Origin: Sphagnum magellanicum
Taxonomy: Eukaryota; Streptophyta; Sphagnopsida; Sphagnales; Sphagnaceae
Assembly: GCA_021904315.1 (NCBI GenBank)
Contig: CM038923.1
Coordinates: 19,784,038-19,848,037 of the forward strand
DNA: 64,000 nucleotides
Direction of reading: 5' to 3'
A model generated the notes under the pieces. That model saw nothing but the letters and a program-made list of their open reading frames with translations. It searched no databases and was not told the origin of the DNA. Of the stretch, positions 11,815-23,039 are shown piece after piece (position 1 is the first letter of the stretch; each line of letters opens with the position of its first letter). The position numbers and the translations under genes are program-made.

Positions 11815-12574
11815 GCCTAGGACACTAGTCTTGCTGAGCAAAGATTTTTCACCACAGGAACCATCACCCAATTGTCCATATAGCAGCAGCAACTGGCAGT
11901 GATCGTCTGCAGTATTGTTTCCTTTCTGACACCAACAACAATCTGTAAATGCCGAATGCAACTTCTATGCAGAGAGATTAGACAATTGTTTGACATCAAT
12001 TTGATACCTCAACACAGGTTCCTAGACTCTGAGCAGATGAAATGGTTTTGCTAACATGGAATGATCCAATGGGACAAGTAGTTCTCCTCAATGAGAACAT
12101 TCATAGCTCGGTAGATGATACAGCAAATAAACCCAGGACACTGAATACAATACCTTAGGATTATGAATCACAGAACACTATACAGTTACACTGACATTCA
12201 AGAACACAGGCAATTGATGCAACCTATGCTGAGAAAGACAACACTGGCAAAACCTCCAGTCCTCATGCCTAGACAACTTGACAGAACAATATCAGGTCAG
12301 GATCTTGTATTTGAGTGAATGGGACTCTGCAAAAGTATTGTTTGTAGACAGAAAGATCCAGTATTTATTAGCAATCTTCCAAAAAGCAGTAGAAGGGACA
12401 CTTGTAATTGTGTAAGATTTGGGATGCACACTTACAGTACAAAGACTCATGGATGCAGTATTACTAACATATTTTATATCAGGAGTCTGTACATTGGGGT
12501 AACCAGCACACACTCCACCATGAATGCTTCTGGGCATATCCCAGACTTGTGCATTGCCCAATTGCTCATCTTTA

Positions 12575-14390
12575 CAAGGTTGCAGAGAAATCTCCACACC
12601 AACACAACAACACTTAGAAGTTAATGCAACAATTGGTGCAGTCATAACTCATAACAGTAGGAGAGTAGCTCACTGTGTCAGACCATCACCTTCATCACAA
12701 ATAGCAATGACAAGCTGCCACAACTACCCCCTGACTTCATCAGCTCCCGGCAGCAGGTGTAGATAAGTATACAATCCATCCAGAATTTTAGGCAAACCAT
12801 TGTACAGAATCCCCATCCTGAGCTTCTGTCTCATTTCAGGAAGCAAGTGGAAGAAACAGTCATGATGTTGGCTAGGGTTCAAGGCACACAGCTAATACAA
12901 GAAGTTGATCGTATCATGATTCCAGCTGCAACAAGCTTGTGAGGGTAATCTCCATTTTATTTCATGCTTACAAAGCTTATACCATAGGTCACTACTCGGA
13001 TGCCGAACATCTGCACCACTGTAAAAGAAATCTAGGAGATTGTAGAGAAATCTCCACAACAACTTGAAGATAACATGACAAAGAGTGCAGTCATAACCTT
13101 AGGAGAGTCACTCACAAAGTGTCAGACCATTGCCTTCATCATGCGCCAAATGGTCAATTCAATTGTCGGGAATCTTCCTCAGAAATTTCCAGAGCCTGAA
13201 TGCAGAGTCAGATCAGCATCTCAGGAACCACAAACAACATCTGCAAGGAATGACTTCTCTTTGTAAATACTGAGAATGTCTCCACACTTACAATTTAAGT
13301 CAACTTTGACTAGAATTGAGAGATGGCTCAACAACAAGTGTATAGGCATTTACAATCTGACAACATATCAACAGACAGGAAAAAGTAAAAGTAACAGAGA
13401 AAACAGGGAGATCCTAAAAACCCTAAAAGACGAAAGAAAAAACTGAGGGAGTGGCTTGAACAACAGCAACATGTATGGTAGTGACCAACTGTATGGCTGT
13501 ACCAGCTGGTGAATTAACATACCAACTGACTTCATCAGCTCCCATCCCATGGTTTTTTACCTCTGTCTTGGAGTGTCAAGGTCAAATCAATGTTGCATCT
13601 GTAACCTGATGCAAAACATTGTGAAAGGGGAAAGCTTGAGGAGAAAGCCAGGGAACAAACACAAGTATTAGATTCATGTTGATCTACCTTCCTTTTCTGT
13701 GCCCTCCTAGGCAAATCTTCTGCAGCACGTGTTGCAACAGCAACATGTGGTTTGGGTGGAAAATTGGATGGGAAAGGTACACATGAGCACAAAGTCTTGC
13801 AAAAGAACTATTGTATTACTGTACACACCCACGTCAGAGGTATAGAAACAGGGCCACTGAAGTTCACCAAATTCTTTTTGATTGGAAATTGTCAAACCAC
13901 ATCTTCTCTAATAATTTTTACATAATTTTAACAAATACATCTATAAGATTGCAGAGCGAGCTCCATTGTAACATTTCTGAGCTAACTGTTGTGTCTGTTC
14001 TAGCAAAACCAAAACTAACACAACCAGAATGAGCAAGGTATAACATTATGAGAGTGACTCACAAAGCATCAGACCATCACCTTTACCATCCATAGCAGTG
14101 ACTCGCTATTGTCATGACTCCCCTACTGACTTCATCAGTTCCCAATGGTTGCTGTGAATAAATATATAATAATCTGCCCAAATCTATTTGGCATGGATAC
14201 CGGTGGCTAGCTGACTCCCCACCGACTTCATCAACTCCCAATGGGTAGCTGTGGATAAGTATATAAAATCTGCCCAAATTTTGGGCAAACAATATGTTTC
14301 AAAATATCTGCATTCTGGGTTTTAATTTCAATTCTGGGAAGAACTTGGGGAAGACTCAGTCATGATATTGGCTAGCACTCTAAAGAGACA
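12575..14390 (-). repeat. Three diverged copies of a retroelement 3'-tail repeat
   Basis: Shared blocks occur in order in copies at about 12575-12900, 13035-13150 plus 13505-13545, and 13935-14390. The blocks are gagaaatctccac, a gtgcagtcataac block, gtcagaccatcacctt, actgacttcatcagctccc, then gataagtat-caatc and cagtcatgat-ttggctag. On the minus strand they match the DNA following the retroelement at 22437-22620, including gctagcca, gctgagtcttccc and gagctgatgaagtcagtggg. The core actga-cttca-tcagt is self-complementary (5-bp stem). I interpret the copies as 3' tails of the same Penelope-like family in reverse orientation, or a SINE-like derivative of it. No coding sequence is seen in 11900-14520. 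Confidence 0.6.
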
Positions 14391-14523
14391 ATTTTACCAC
14401 CAGCATCAATTTGATATCCCTGAGCTGTTGAACAAAAAGTTACTAACCTGAAGTTGCAAATGCAATCTTTATCTGTACTTCGATCCAACATAACAAGGGC
14501 TTTGAACAGTGCACACCTGTGTA

Positions 14524-14604
14524 TGGGATGTTTGTAAATATTTAGAAATAATTTAAACGGATCTCGGGATTTTTACCATAGTACCAACGTGGGTGCTGGT
14601 TCAC
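14524..14604 (+). repeat. Left copy of an 80-bp direct repeat (partner 26328-26409)
   Basis: The block from gggatgtttgtaaatattta through cgggatttttaccat to ccaacgtgggtgct recurs almost unchanged at 26328-26409. Similarity stops abruptly at both sides in both copies. The two copies are in the same orientation and about 11.8 kb apart, bracketing the CHAT gene and HNH fragment. Confidence 0.85.
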
Positions 14605-14648
14605 CCAACGCGGTAGGTAGTCAGCTAAATGGATAAGTAAGAAAGTGG

Positions 14649-15125
14649 GTGTTTGGTAGGTTACGATTCACGACTGTCGGTGCGCTCTTTCAGCGTAGTT
14701 GCGGAGCTTGCACGCGTAAAGCGGACCCGGTCGCGAAGCACCTCCTGCGAAGATGTCAACTCTCCAAGGTCTTTAGCTCTCGACTCTACTGTCGGGGATT
14801 GGAAAGGGGCGTGTTGCTTCTGGGTCTGGACGTGATCAAGGTTACCAGCAGCAAGCAAGGATCTGTGGACGGTGCAATCCCGCTTGAGCTTCTTGCAGCC
14901 AGCGGGTGCGTAGCGTTGGTACAAGTACATAAGGGTATTGCTCGAAGTTACTATCCTCAGAGCTCACACACGCAACTGATTTTGAATTGTAGCCTTACGG
15001 CTTTCAGTTTTCCAAGGTCTTTAGCTCTCGACTCTACTCGAGCTTCTTGCAGCAAACGGGTGCGTAACGTTGGCATTGATGTCTTGGAATGGTGGAAGGA
15101 CTTCTTGCAACGATTCCGACTCTGA
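14649..15125 (+). other. GC-richer open stretch with internal duplication, coding status unclear
   Basis: An open frame of about 158 codons begins at a non-ATG codon. Part of its length comes from duplication: ccaaggtctttagctctcga occurs at 14764 and again at 15012, and gagcttcttgcagc with gggtgcgta recurs at 14885 and 15040. The proteins implied by each frame show no family resemblance. It lies 600 bases before the first recognisable exon of the CHAT gene and could be its 5' leader or first exon, but nothing proves this. Confidence 0.25.
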
Positions 15126-15726
15126 TTCTCTTGCTACGATTCCTCATCTTATTATTGTCTTTCTACTGTCTTCACTACATACAGAGTGGACCTTTGCCTG
15201 GGATTCTTTGATGTCATCTGTGTGTCCTAAAACCAAGAATGATGCAAAGGAAAAGTGAAGAAAAGAAGCTGATGTAGGTTGTGAAACTGGGTGGTCTTCA
15301 AATAATATAGAGACGTCTGAGAAATCTTGGAGAATCACGTTAGAGCCAGCAGTTCATCCAATTGCACTGACAGCACCTGGAATCAACAAAAAGGAGCTTA
15401 CATCTGGGATCAAATTAAGCGTCCACTGGGTATGTATAGGCTGCTGCCTGGTCATACCCTGGTTGAAAATATGCACTTGATTCAGGCCCTGGTCTGAAAA
15501 GAGTTTCTGGGCATTTCCCCCACAAAACTCCACATGTGAACCTGTAAGTAGTGTGTGATACAGATAAGCTCCTTGTGTATGCATATGTGTAAAAGCATTC
15601 TTAGATCTGGTCACAAGAGGCACAATGAGTTTGCTTGTGGATAAGTATAAGTATAAGTAGCTCTCTCAAGCATTAGGAACTTCCAGGACTATCACACAAG
15701 TTGCAAAGTGCTTTGTCAAATTAGAT

Positions 15727-18040
15727 TTGTTGTGGATCAGTGTTGGCTTATGTTGGTCATACCCTCTGCTCAGTGTTTCAAGTTATTCTGACACTGGAAA
15801 TAAAGTCCAGGTTTCAGGTGACAGGCATCCAGATTGCGAGCGGGGCAGTCTGCAAGAATTTGAGCTGCATTCAGACATAGACTTTTTGGGTTTAGGCAAC
15901 TTCTTTGTATGTGGCAAAGTTGCCAATATATTTGACAAAGTTGCCATTCGGGAGCACTTTCAGAATTTATGTGCAAAAGTTGGTGTGGGATGCAAGGAAC
16001 ATCTTGCCCATGTACAAGCAGCTACACAAACAAGAGATTGGGTTGTAGCATATTCAGAGTGGACAAGTTGCAGAGATGTCATTGTGCATTCGGAAGGTCT
16101 GTTAGATAGAGATGATCAGCGTTGGTTCTCGGGTTGTCACAAGCTCGTGTCGGCCAATCTCTGGACATTTCATTCAATGAATTTTGGTCTTGCTTTAACA
16201 GCTGCAATAGCAGCTTTGAAGGCAGGGGCTGAATTTCAAAATGTGCCAGAAGCACTAGATTTCAAATTTTATCTGCTGCCTACTTTGTGGAAGGTGATGT
16301 ACCTGTGGGCTTCAACATCAGATTGCGAGGAAGAGGCGTTGGACCCTGATGTGAAAGAGTTTTTGATTGATGTACTATTACATCCAAGAGATTCAGTGTC
16401 TGATTCTGAGGTGAGGACACTGAAGCAGCAGTGCAAGGAGTTTGTAATCAACAAATCTGAGTCTGTAATATGAGAAGTCCAGAAGCATTACTTTAACTAT
16501 AGCAAGACAGAAGAGTGTTTGCGATGGGCACATGAAGGCAACAAGCTTTACTCAAAAAGGTATCCTGGCAAGCTGGATTATGTATCCAAATTTAATGAGG
16601 CCTTCACATTGTTTATGTCAGGGGCTTGCGAGGAGGCATCAAAAGTTTTGGCAGAAATAAGGGATAACTTGGATTCGAAGCCATGGAAAGCGAAGGTCAC
16701 AGATGGTCATCCAGCAGCACTGTATTGCAATCCTCAATATGCATTTCTTATTCACCAGATGCAGTGCATTTGTTATAAGAGGATGACACCACAACCAGGT
16801 GAAGGAAAATTTGAGGAGAGAAAAAAATTGATTGAACTTGCAAACAAGGAGAGAGATAAGTGTCAATCACTTTTGGCACAAAGGGAATTGGAGGGAATAT
16901 TTTTATATTCAAGAGATATTGAAAAATGTCGAGCAGAAGCCTTGGAGCATGCAGTGAACAACAAGTATGGAGAGTACATACCTTATATGTCCACAGTGCT
17001 CTTGGTTCTTCATGCTTGCCAGTGTAGACATTATTTACATCTATGCAAAGTGTGTGGGCATGTGCTGCATGTAAGGGTAAGGTCATAGTTTGAATTTTCT
17101 TGGTTGCCTGGATTTTCAAATGTATTTGGGCAGAGGCAATGGCATTCATGTGAACTCGTGCTACCTTGGTTGCGGGTGGGAGGAAGCAGAGGCTTGTTAT
17201 GAAAAGTGTTTTGGAACATCTCTGGGCCAATCTATTTGGGGTTACGCTGGAGCCCATGATTTTCTTGATCAATTGCATACACACTTCAAAAATGAATATA
17301 GGCAGAGCTATGAAAGTGGCTCACCAAATGAAAGCCACTTCTCAAATGCAAAGTCATGGGCAATGAAGTTGCTGGAATCAAACTTTTATTCTCTGTGTCC
17401 TCTTTCCCATTGGCAAACTTGTACCTTCATGAAGCTGGTTAAATTGTATCATGAGAAGGACAGACAAGTTATGTTTTTGAAGCAATCTTCAAATATCAGG
17501 CTCTTGGTTGATGTAAATGAGACAGCCCCCATACTTCAATACAGGAAAAAGGCTATCAAGTGCTATGTGAAAGCATTGATTCAACATACAAAACACGATG
17601 ATTATTGGATAGCTGTGCAAGAGTTGTATAAGGATTTGTACTACATGGTGCAATTTCATAATTTTGCATTATGGATTGCAAGTCATGGATGCACTGTTGA
17701 TAGCACATGTGACATCATGTTTCCAGGCAGGTTGCAACAACTTTGGAACCAGTCCTTGATGCCAGAAGGGGCAAGTGCAGAGTCCTCAGTGTCGCAAGAA
17801 ATTTGGAAACAGTCTTTGGTGTGGGCAGAAAGGTGACTTGCCAAGATCATTTATTTTCAGCTTGCTCCGAACATGTTATTGACATCTGCCATGGAGCAGC
17901 TTGGTGAGTTTGACCTAAAGGATGATGTGGCCTGGAACACTCTCAAGTCTAGTTGAGCTGCATGCGGACCAGGAACTTTTGTTCTGGAATATTTTGTCTC
18001 AGAAGGAAATGATCTCCAATTTGTTTACGTTATGACAAAG
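15727..18040 (+). other. N-terminal helical/TPR part of the CHAT gene
   Basis: Two long exons separated by a short gap at about 17077-17133, which has an intron-like gtaagg start and ttgggcag end but uncertain phase. The protein is helix-rich with TPR-like signatures (EGNKLYSKRYPGKLDYVSKF; QYRKKAIKCYVKALIQ). The frame is continuous across 15727-17076 apart from TGA at 16471, and across 17134-18040 apart from TGA at 17834 (after WAER) and 17954. The sequence on both sides of each TGA stays in the same frame and keeps its composition, so these are point changes, not exon ends. Coupling of helical repeats to CHAT is the family's usual architecture. Confidence 0.7.
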
Positions 18041-19135
18041 GTCTGTTCTCAACTTCCACCATTTATTGTTAAGATGAGATCCTGTCAATTCCATAAACAT
18101 TTGTCATGAATGTTCCTTTCAAGGGTGAAAAATTTGAGTTTCAAAGATTGGAGATTATTGATCAGAATTTTTTTGGCATTCATCGTCAGGGATGAGGTCT
18201 AGGACTCCACTGTTCAATAAAAAAGTTAGGATTTCACACCTACATTTCATGGTCTTGATTCAACCCAAAATTGCAATGTTAGGAGGATGAGGTCTTCATG
18301 CAAATCCTGAAGGATGAATATCGGCTCCAATTGATTTTGCGGAACATATTGGAATGTTTGAGAAAGATGTTTTCTCAAGGGTCAAAGGCAACTGAAGATG
18401 AAAGAAAAGTCATGAATGGATGTATGAGATGCTCATCAGCCCTGTTGCGAACCTTTTGGATGACATGGAGCAAGAGGATAAATTAATAATCGTTGCACCT
18501 GAGGTATGTAGCTCTTTGTATGCCACTGCAAAATCTTGGTATGAAAGTTTGGTTTGTGTTGACTTGCTTCAACCAAGGACATGTGATACCCAAGAGTTTC
18601 ATGTTGTCCAATTGAGAATACATCAATATGAAAACACATACCTATTCTGAACAGTGGATCCTTCTTTTCCCCTAAAACCACTTCAAGGACTGAAAAGTTT
18701 GTGGTCTCGTCTATGCTAAATAATTTGAAGGATAAGTTCATGGAACTGTCTAGTTCATGTTTTATTGTCGTAAATTGTGCCGAGACATGCCCAATTACAT
18801 GGAACAGGAAAACTTGGTGATACAAGACAATCGTGTCACATAGAGGGGACTAGTCCAAAGCTGGTAAACTGAACCAGAAAACTCCAACCTTTGACATCAA
18901 AAGCCTCAGCTAGAATAGTCTACAGGTGAAGAGGGGACTGTAGCAACTAGAGTGAATCTGAAAGAAAAGAACTTTCCAACTATTTCTAGAAAGTTGCCTA
19001 AGGACATACATGTGTGAATGTTCAGCCTACATTCAAGAGTGAAAAACAATGTTTCCCTATTTGCCAAACTTGTACCTATAGGTAACTCGCCAATGTGACT
19101 TTACTATTCTCAAATTGCAATTTGTGTGTGTGCAG

Positions 19136-19598
19136 ATACTCAGTGATGTTCCATTTGCCGCACTACAAAAGCCTAATTCTCCTGTAGGAGAAGGCTACCT
19201 TATTCAGAGCCATACCATAAGTGTTACACCATCATTGAGGATGCTTCAACATTGTAACCAACATTTGAAAGAATTGGATCAAGATGTCCTACTTGATACA
19301 AAACCTGGAACTATAGTTGCAGTTGGAGACCCAGCATACGAAGAGCGTCTGAAGGCGAGTGGTGAAGAGGTGAACTTCATCGAGGAGTTGTTTGGTAAAG
19401 AACATGTGAAGAAGTTGGTGGGACCTGAAGCAACTCCGTCTGAAGTTTTGAAGTGGGCAAAATATCCATTAGAGAATGGTGTGAAGCAGGTGGTTTTCCA
19501 CATAGCAGCACATGGCATTGGACAAGATGATCGTCAAAAGGTCAAGAAGGGTGCCATTGTATTGGCTCGGCCTGCTTCATCATGTCAACAAAATTATG
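19136..19598 (+). other. CHAT core exon with the catalytic histidine
   Basis: This exon is bounded by tgtgtgtgcag (19125-19135) and gtaagc (19599). It encodes DVPFAALQ (equivalent to the VPFAALxD strand of CHAT proteins), PSLRML, a VAVGDPAYEE strand, a VNFIEELFG helix, and VVFHIAAHGIG with the His of the His/Cys dyad. It is fully open and the best preserved part of the gene. Confidence 0.8.
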
Positions 19599-20215
19599 GT
19601 AAGCTTGGAATTATGGATTGCTAGTGATGGCAAAGGCTGACATGCTACCACACTCTTACATGCATATAGTTCGTTGCTGAACACAAATAGTTTGCCATGT
19701 ACAGTAAGAAAATTGTCATGAGAAGAAAATGTGCAATGGTAGTATGGATGTCAATTGGGTATGGCTACTCTATGTAATTCTATCTTTCCATGAGGTCCAA
19801 CAATATTCTCTCAAAAGTATGAAAAATTTAGCTCCAGTTTGGAATCTAAGAGACTCTATTCCATGAGCAGATACTGCAGGCCAAGGAGCCATGCCTAGAG
19901 CCCAAGATGATGAAAAATTTGACAATGACAATGCCCATGATGCTACTGAACTGGGAGACTTGTTCTCCATGGTGGATGTTAAAGAAGAAGTTCAGATATC
20001 AAGCCATGGTCAAGTAGGGGGGATTTGCCCTCGAATCGTTGTCCCAATTTCAAAACTTGCACCTGACATACTTAAGTCAGAAAACATCAGTGGATGTGGA
20101 TTTCCATGGGAAGCTCACATGGTGGTTCTAAGTGGATCTGACACTGCAAGAGGACATCACGGGAGAGGGAGTTTTGAACTTGCCTCGAGCTCTAATGATT
20201 GTAGGGGTTCCATGT

Positions 20216-22770
20216 TGTTGTTCTCCTAGGGTACATAAAGCTTCTGCAATGTTGTGGAGAAAGGGCAGCAAGCCTTCATTTGCTCGTCCTAATAACAAAG
20301 TTTGGGTTCCTGTCAATGTTCTTCCTAATGTTGCTGAAAGTTTACCTCCTCCTTCTTTGCCAGTTTCTGAGGAGATTGGTTCTCCTTCTGATGATGTGCA
20401 ACCGAATCATAGTGGGGTCCCTCACCTTTCTCCTCACAGAATTTTTGGCTACAGAGATTATAAAAGAAGGCTGGTATTCCTTTCTTCTCTTATGTCTCAA
20501 GGTAAGTTTTCTATTGTTTTTCTCTCCAAGTATAAGACCAAGAATTTGGTTCGTATGCTTTTTTTGCTGTCTGAGTTTTCTCCTTCTGTTCTCGGTCTTG
20601 ATGTTGGCCATGCTTTACAACTGTCTAAAATTCTGAGCAATTTTATTAAGAGAAACGTTCCTCGTTCTTTCTCATCAAGTGCCTCTTTCCTAGGCAGAGA
20701 TCTCATTATCTCTATTTTTGTTTCTTCTCGTATGGATGGTTTGAATCTCTCTTCCATTTTAAACCTTCCTTCTGTGTTAGATTGTCTTCCTCCTTTTGTT
20801 AGAAAGTTTTGGTCCCCTCCCTTAGTTGCTTGGAAATATGTCAAAACTTCTGGTCAAGATTTTTTCAGCTATGGGGCATTGGGAAGATCTGTTCGTGCTT
20901 CTCAAGTTAATAAAATTATTCACTCTGGTTGTGCTTGTTCTCATTTCCCTAGTTTTGTTGATTCCCATCATGGTCATGTTATTTCTGCTAACCTTAATAT
21001 CCTTTCAAGGCCTAATTGAACTCTTTTCTAGAGGCACTAAGTTCAGAAGTGGCTTCTTGTCTATGTTGTCTTTTGAAGAAGTTATTGAAAAAGGTCTTAA
21101 GAAGTTTGTCAACAAGCAAGAAGAGCTTCTAGGAGTTCAAGGGATATTAAGTGAGTGGAAGGCCAAAGTTCTTTTGTTTGTACAGAAGAGGACTTGTGCT
21201 TCCTTCGTGGTTCAAACCTCTTCTGATTCTTCTTTGTCTGTTCCTTTAGGAGACCTGGATCACCTAAAGGTTCTCCAATGGTCCTTTGTCATTACTTACA
21301 TGGGTAAATGTTGTAACAACTTTGTGTTTGTTTGTAAAAAGTTTTATGTTTCTTCTGTTTTCTCTGAGCTTAATTCTCCTGTTGGTGCATATGTGGTCTC
21401 CAATCTTGCCCAATCTGATATTCTAAAATTTCATCTCTCTTTTAATAAGGCTCATAATTTTAAAGGTGTTAAGTGTGGCCCTCATCTCCCATTTTTTGTG
21501 CTGTTTGGAAGTTTCATAAAAATCCAATTAAACCTAGATTTATCTGTGCAGCCAGCTCTAGTTCTCTGACTGATGTTTCTAAGTGGCTGTGTTCTTTCTT
21601 CAAAGCTATGTTTCCTACGGTCAATGACCTTTGGGTGTCTAAACTCAAAAAAGCAGATGTTCCTTGTGATAGTAGTTGGATTCTCAATGACTAAGATGGT
21701 TCAAAAAACAGCTTTGAACTTTAGGTTTTTGTGGTTGAAAAATAAAGCAGAGATCAATTTGTTTGAAAATCTTCATAGCTTCAAAGTTGCAAAGGCTTCA
21801 GATTTGATCTCCTGGCTAGATTTCTTATTAGACAATTTGTTTCTTTGTTTTGGCCAGGGTGTTTATAGACAATGCATTGGTATCCCATGGGAGAACTTCA
21901 TGTACCTTAACCAAGACTCTTTTGGTAGCGGCATATACCCAAAAACCTCTTGCGAGTTGAATTGTACATCTAAAGGCTTCTCTTGTAATTTCTTGGATCT
22001 AACTGTGAGCCAGAGTCCTCAAGGTTTATCCTGTGACATTTTTGACAAACGCTCTCAACCAGAGTATGCAGGTATTGAAATGATTAGAATGCCTCATGTT
22101 CATTCCAATATCTCAATGACTACGAAGATGGGGGTTATCAATAGTCAATTTTACAGATTCTTGAAGCTTTGTAGTTGTAAGAAGTTTTTTTTCTTCCAGA
22201 TGGTCAGTCTTATTGTCTTTCTGAAGGCAAAAGGCTACCCTTTTAAAGTTCTTCTAAAGAGAACTAGAGGGTTGGTTCTTAAAGAAAAATTCCTGTTTGG
22301 AATTTCTGCTTTTGGCATTTTCAGAATGATTTTGCTTCAGGGGAGCTTCCTGTAAGCCCACTTGTTATTTGTCTTTCCCTGTTCTTTTCCCTTTCTGTCT
22401 TTCTTTGTTTCTTTGTCTGGTCTTTGTTGTGGGGTCTGTTGCTAGCCAGTAGTATGGCTGAGTCTTCCCGTTGCTTCTGGAATTGCAGCAGAAACTCAGT
22501 TCGCAGGATGGTGCTTGTCACCAGCCTTTACCCACTGTAGGGAGCTGATGAAGTCAGTGGGGAAGTTGTGATAGTTAAGTCACTATCATATATACTACTG
22601 TTGATGGTCCCTAAATAGGTGTGAGACTGGCACTTTGTTCATACCGGTGTGTGTTTTTCGCTTTTGTTTGTTTTTTGTCTCCCCTTGTTTGGTTCTTTCT
22701 GTGGCTTCCTGAGGAAGTGTTAGCCTTGCTGTTTCTTCTTCATCGTGAGAACAGAGATTTCTCTACTCTC
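20216..22770 (+). mobile_element. Penelope-like (or related) reverse-transcriptase element inserted in the CHAT exon
   Basis: The CHAT frame breaks off after MIVGVPC and resumes at IVSQWKV 2.55 kb later, so the interval is an insertion. Its frames (about 20225-22355) contain retroelement motifs: a WKFHKNPIKPRFICAASSS block (the K-H-K-P, R-x-I strand region), SKWLCSFFKA, GVYRQCIGIP (the QxxGIPMG box), CNFLDLTV, a DKR box, and FLKAKGYP near the end. This combination is what I recall from Penelope-like elements and related non-LTR RTs. The QxGIP and FLDL boxes lie closer together than expected and no clear YxDD is visible, so it is defective and spans several frames. I see no GIY-YIG endonuclease. 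The 22437-22620 tail matches the repeats at 12.5-14.4 kb. A short ttgt-ctc similarity at the two junctions may be a remnant target duplication. Confidence 0.65.
22437..22620 (+). repeat. 3' tail of the inserted retroelement
   Basis: Contains gctagcca, ggctgagtcttccc, gggagctgatgaagtcagtg and gttgtgatag in the same order as the reverse complements of the 12728-12892 and 14207-14384 blocks. It includes the same self-complementary actga-tgaag-tcagt core. It lies between the last RT-like frame and the resumption of the CHAT exon. Confidence 0.65.
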
Positions 22771-23039
22771 ATGAAAGATATTGTCTCTCAATGGAAAGTG
22801 GGTGATTCATCTACTTGTGAGTTGATGAAAGGTTTTTATCGGGAACTGAGGAGTGGAAAGGATGTATCCCCATCATTGCATGGGGCCATGCTTAAAATGA
22901 TAAGGATGGGGGAAAAGTTCATGAATGGGCCCCCTTTGTTGTTTGTGGTTTGCCTACGGTATGCCTTCCTACAGAGTTACAAGCTGGAACCTCCTCATGT
23001 AAGGGTCATGACCATGGGACATCGAGTGACACAAGCTGA

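Larger units (their letters stand above)
15727..23039 (+). pseudogene. TPR/CHAT-domain (caspase-like) protein gene, split by a retroelement
   Basis: Helical, TPR-like sequence (15727-18000) leads into a CHAT domain, a caspase-fold protease family named for caspase HetF associated with TPRs. Domain landmarks in order: PGTFVLEYFVSEG (about 17970), DVPFAALQ (19142), HTISVTPSL, GDPAYEE, VVFHIAAHG with the catalytic His (about 19493-19519), HMVVLSGSDTARG (about 20115-20150), ITGEGVLNLPRALMIVGVPC (20148-20215), then after an inserted element IVSQWKVGDSST (22771) and HEWAPFVVCGLPTVCLP (about 22920), ending with TGA at 23037-23039. Visible exons: 15727-about 17076, about 17134-18040, 18283-18503, 19136-19598, 19880-20215 and 22771-23039. 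Damage: TGA at 16471-16473, 17834-17836 and 17954-17956, frame changes near 18418, 20150 and 22918, and Ser where CHAT enzymes have the catalytic Cys. No active enzyme is expected. Confidence 0.85.

Noticed and set aside
22530-22575. Possible hammerhead ribozyme (ctgatga in the retroelement tail, as known from Penelope-like elements)
   Set aside because: The required GAAA box and a proper stem II are not seen in this copy or in the three at 12.5-14.4 kb; only a simple 5-bp hairpin is conserved.
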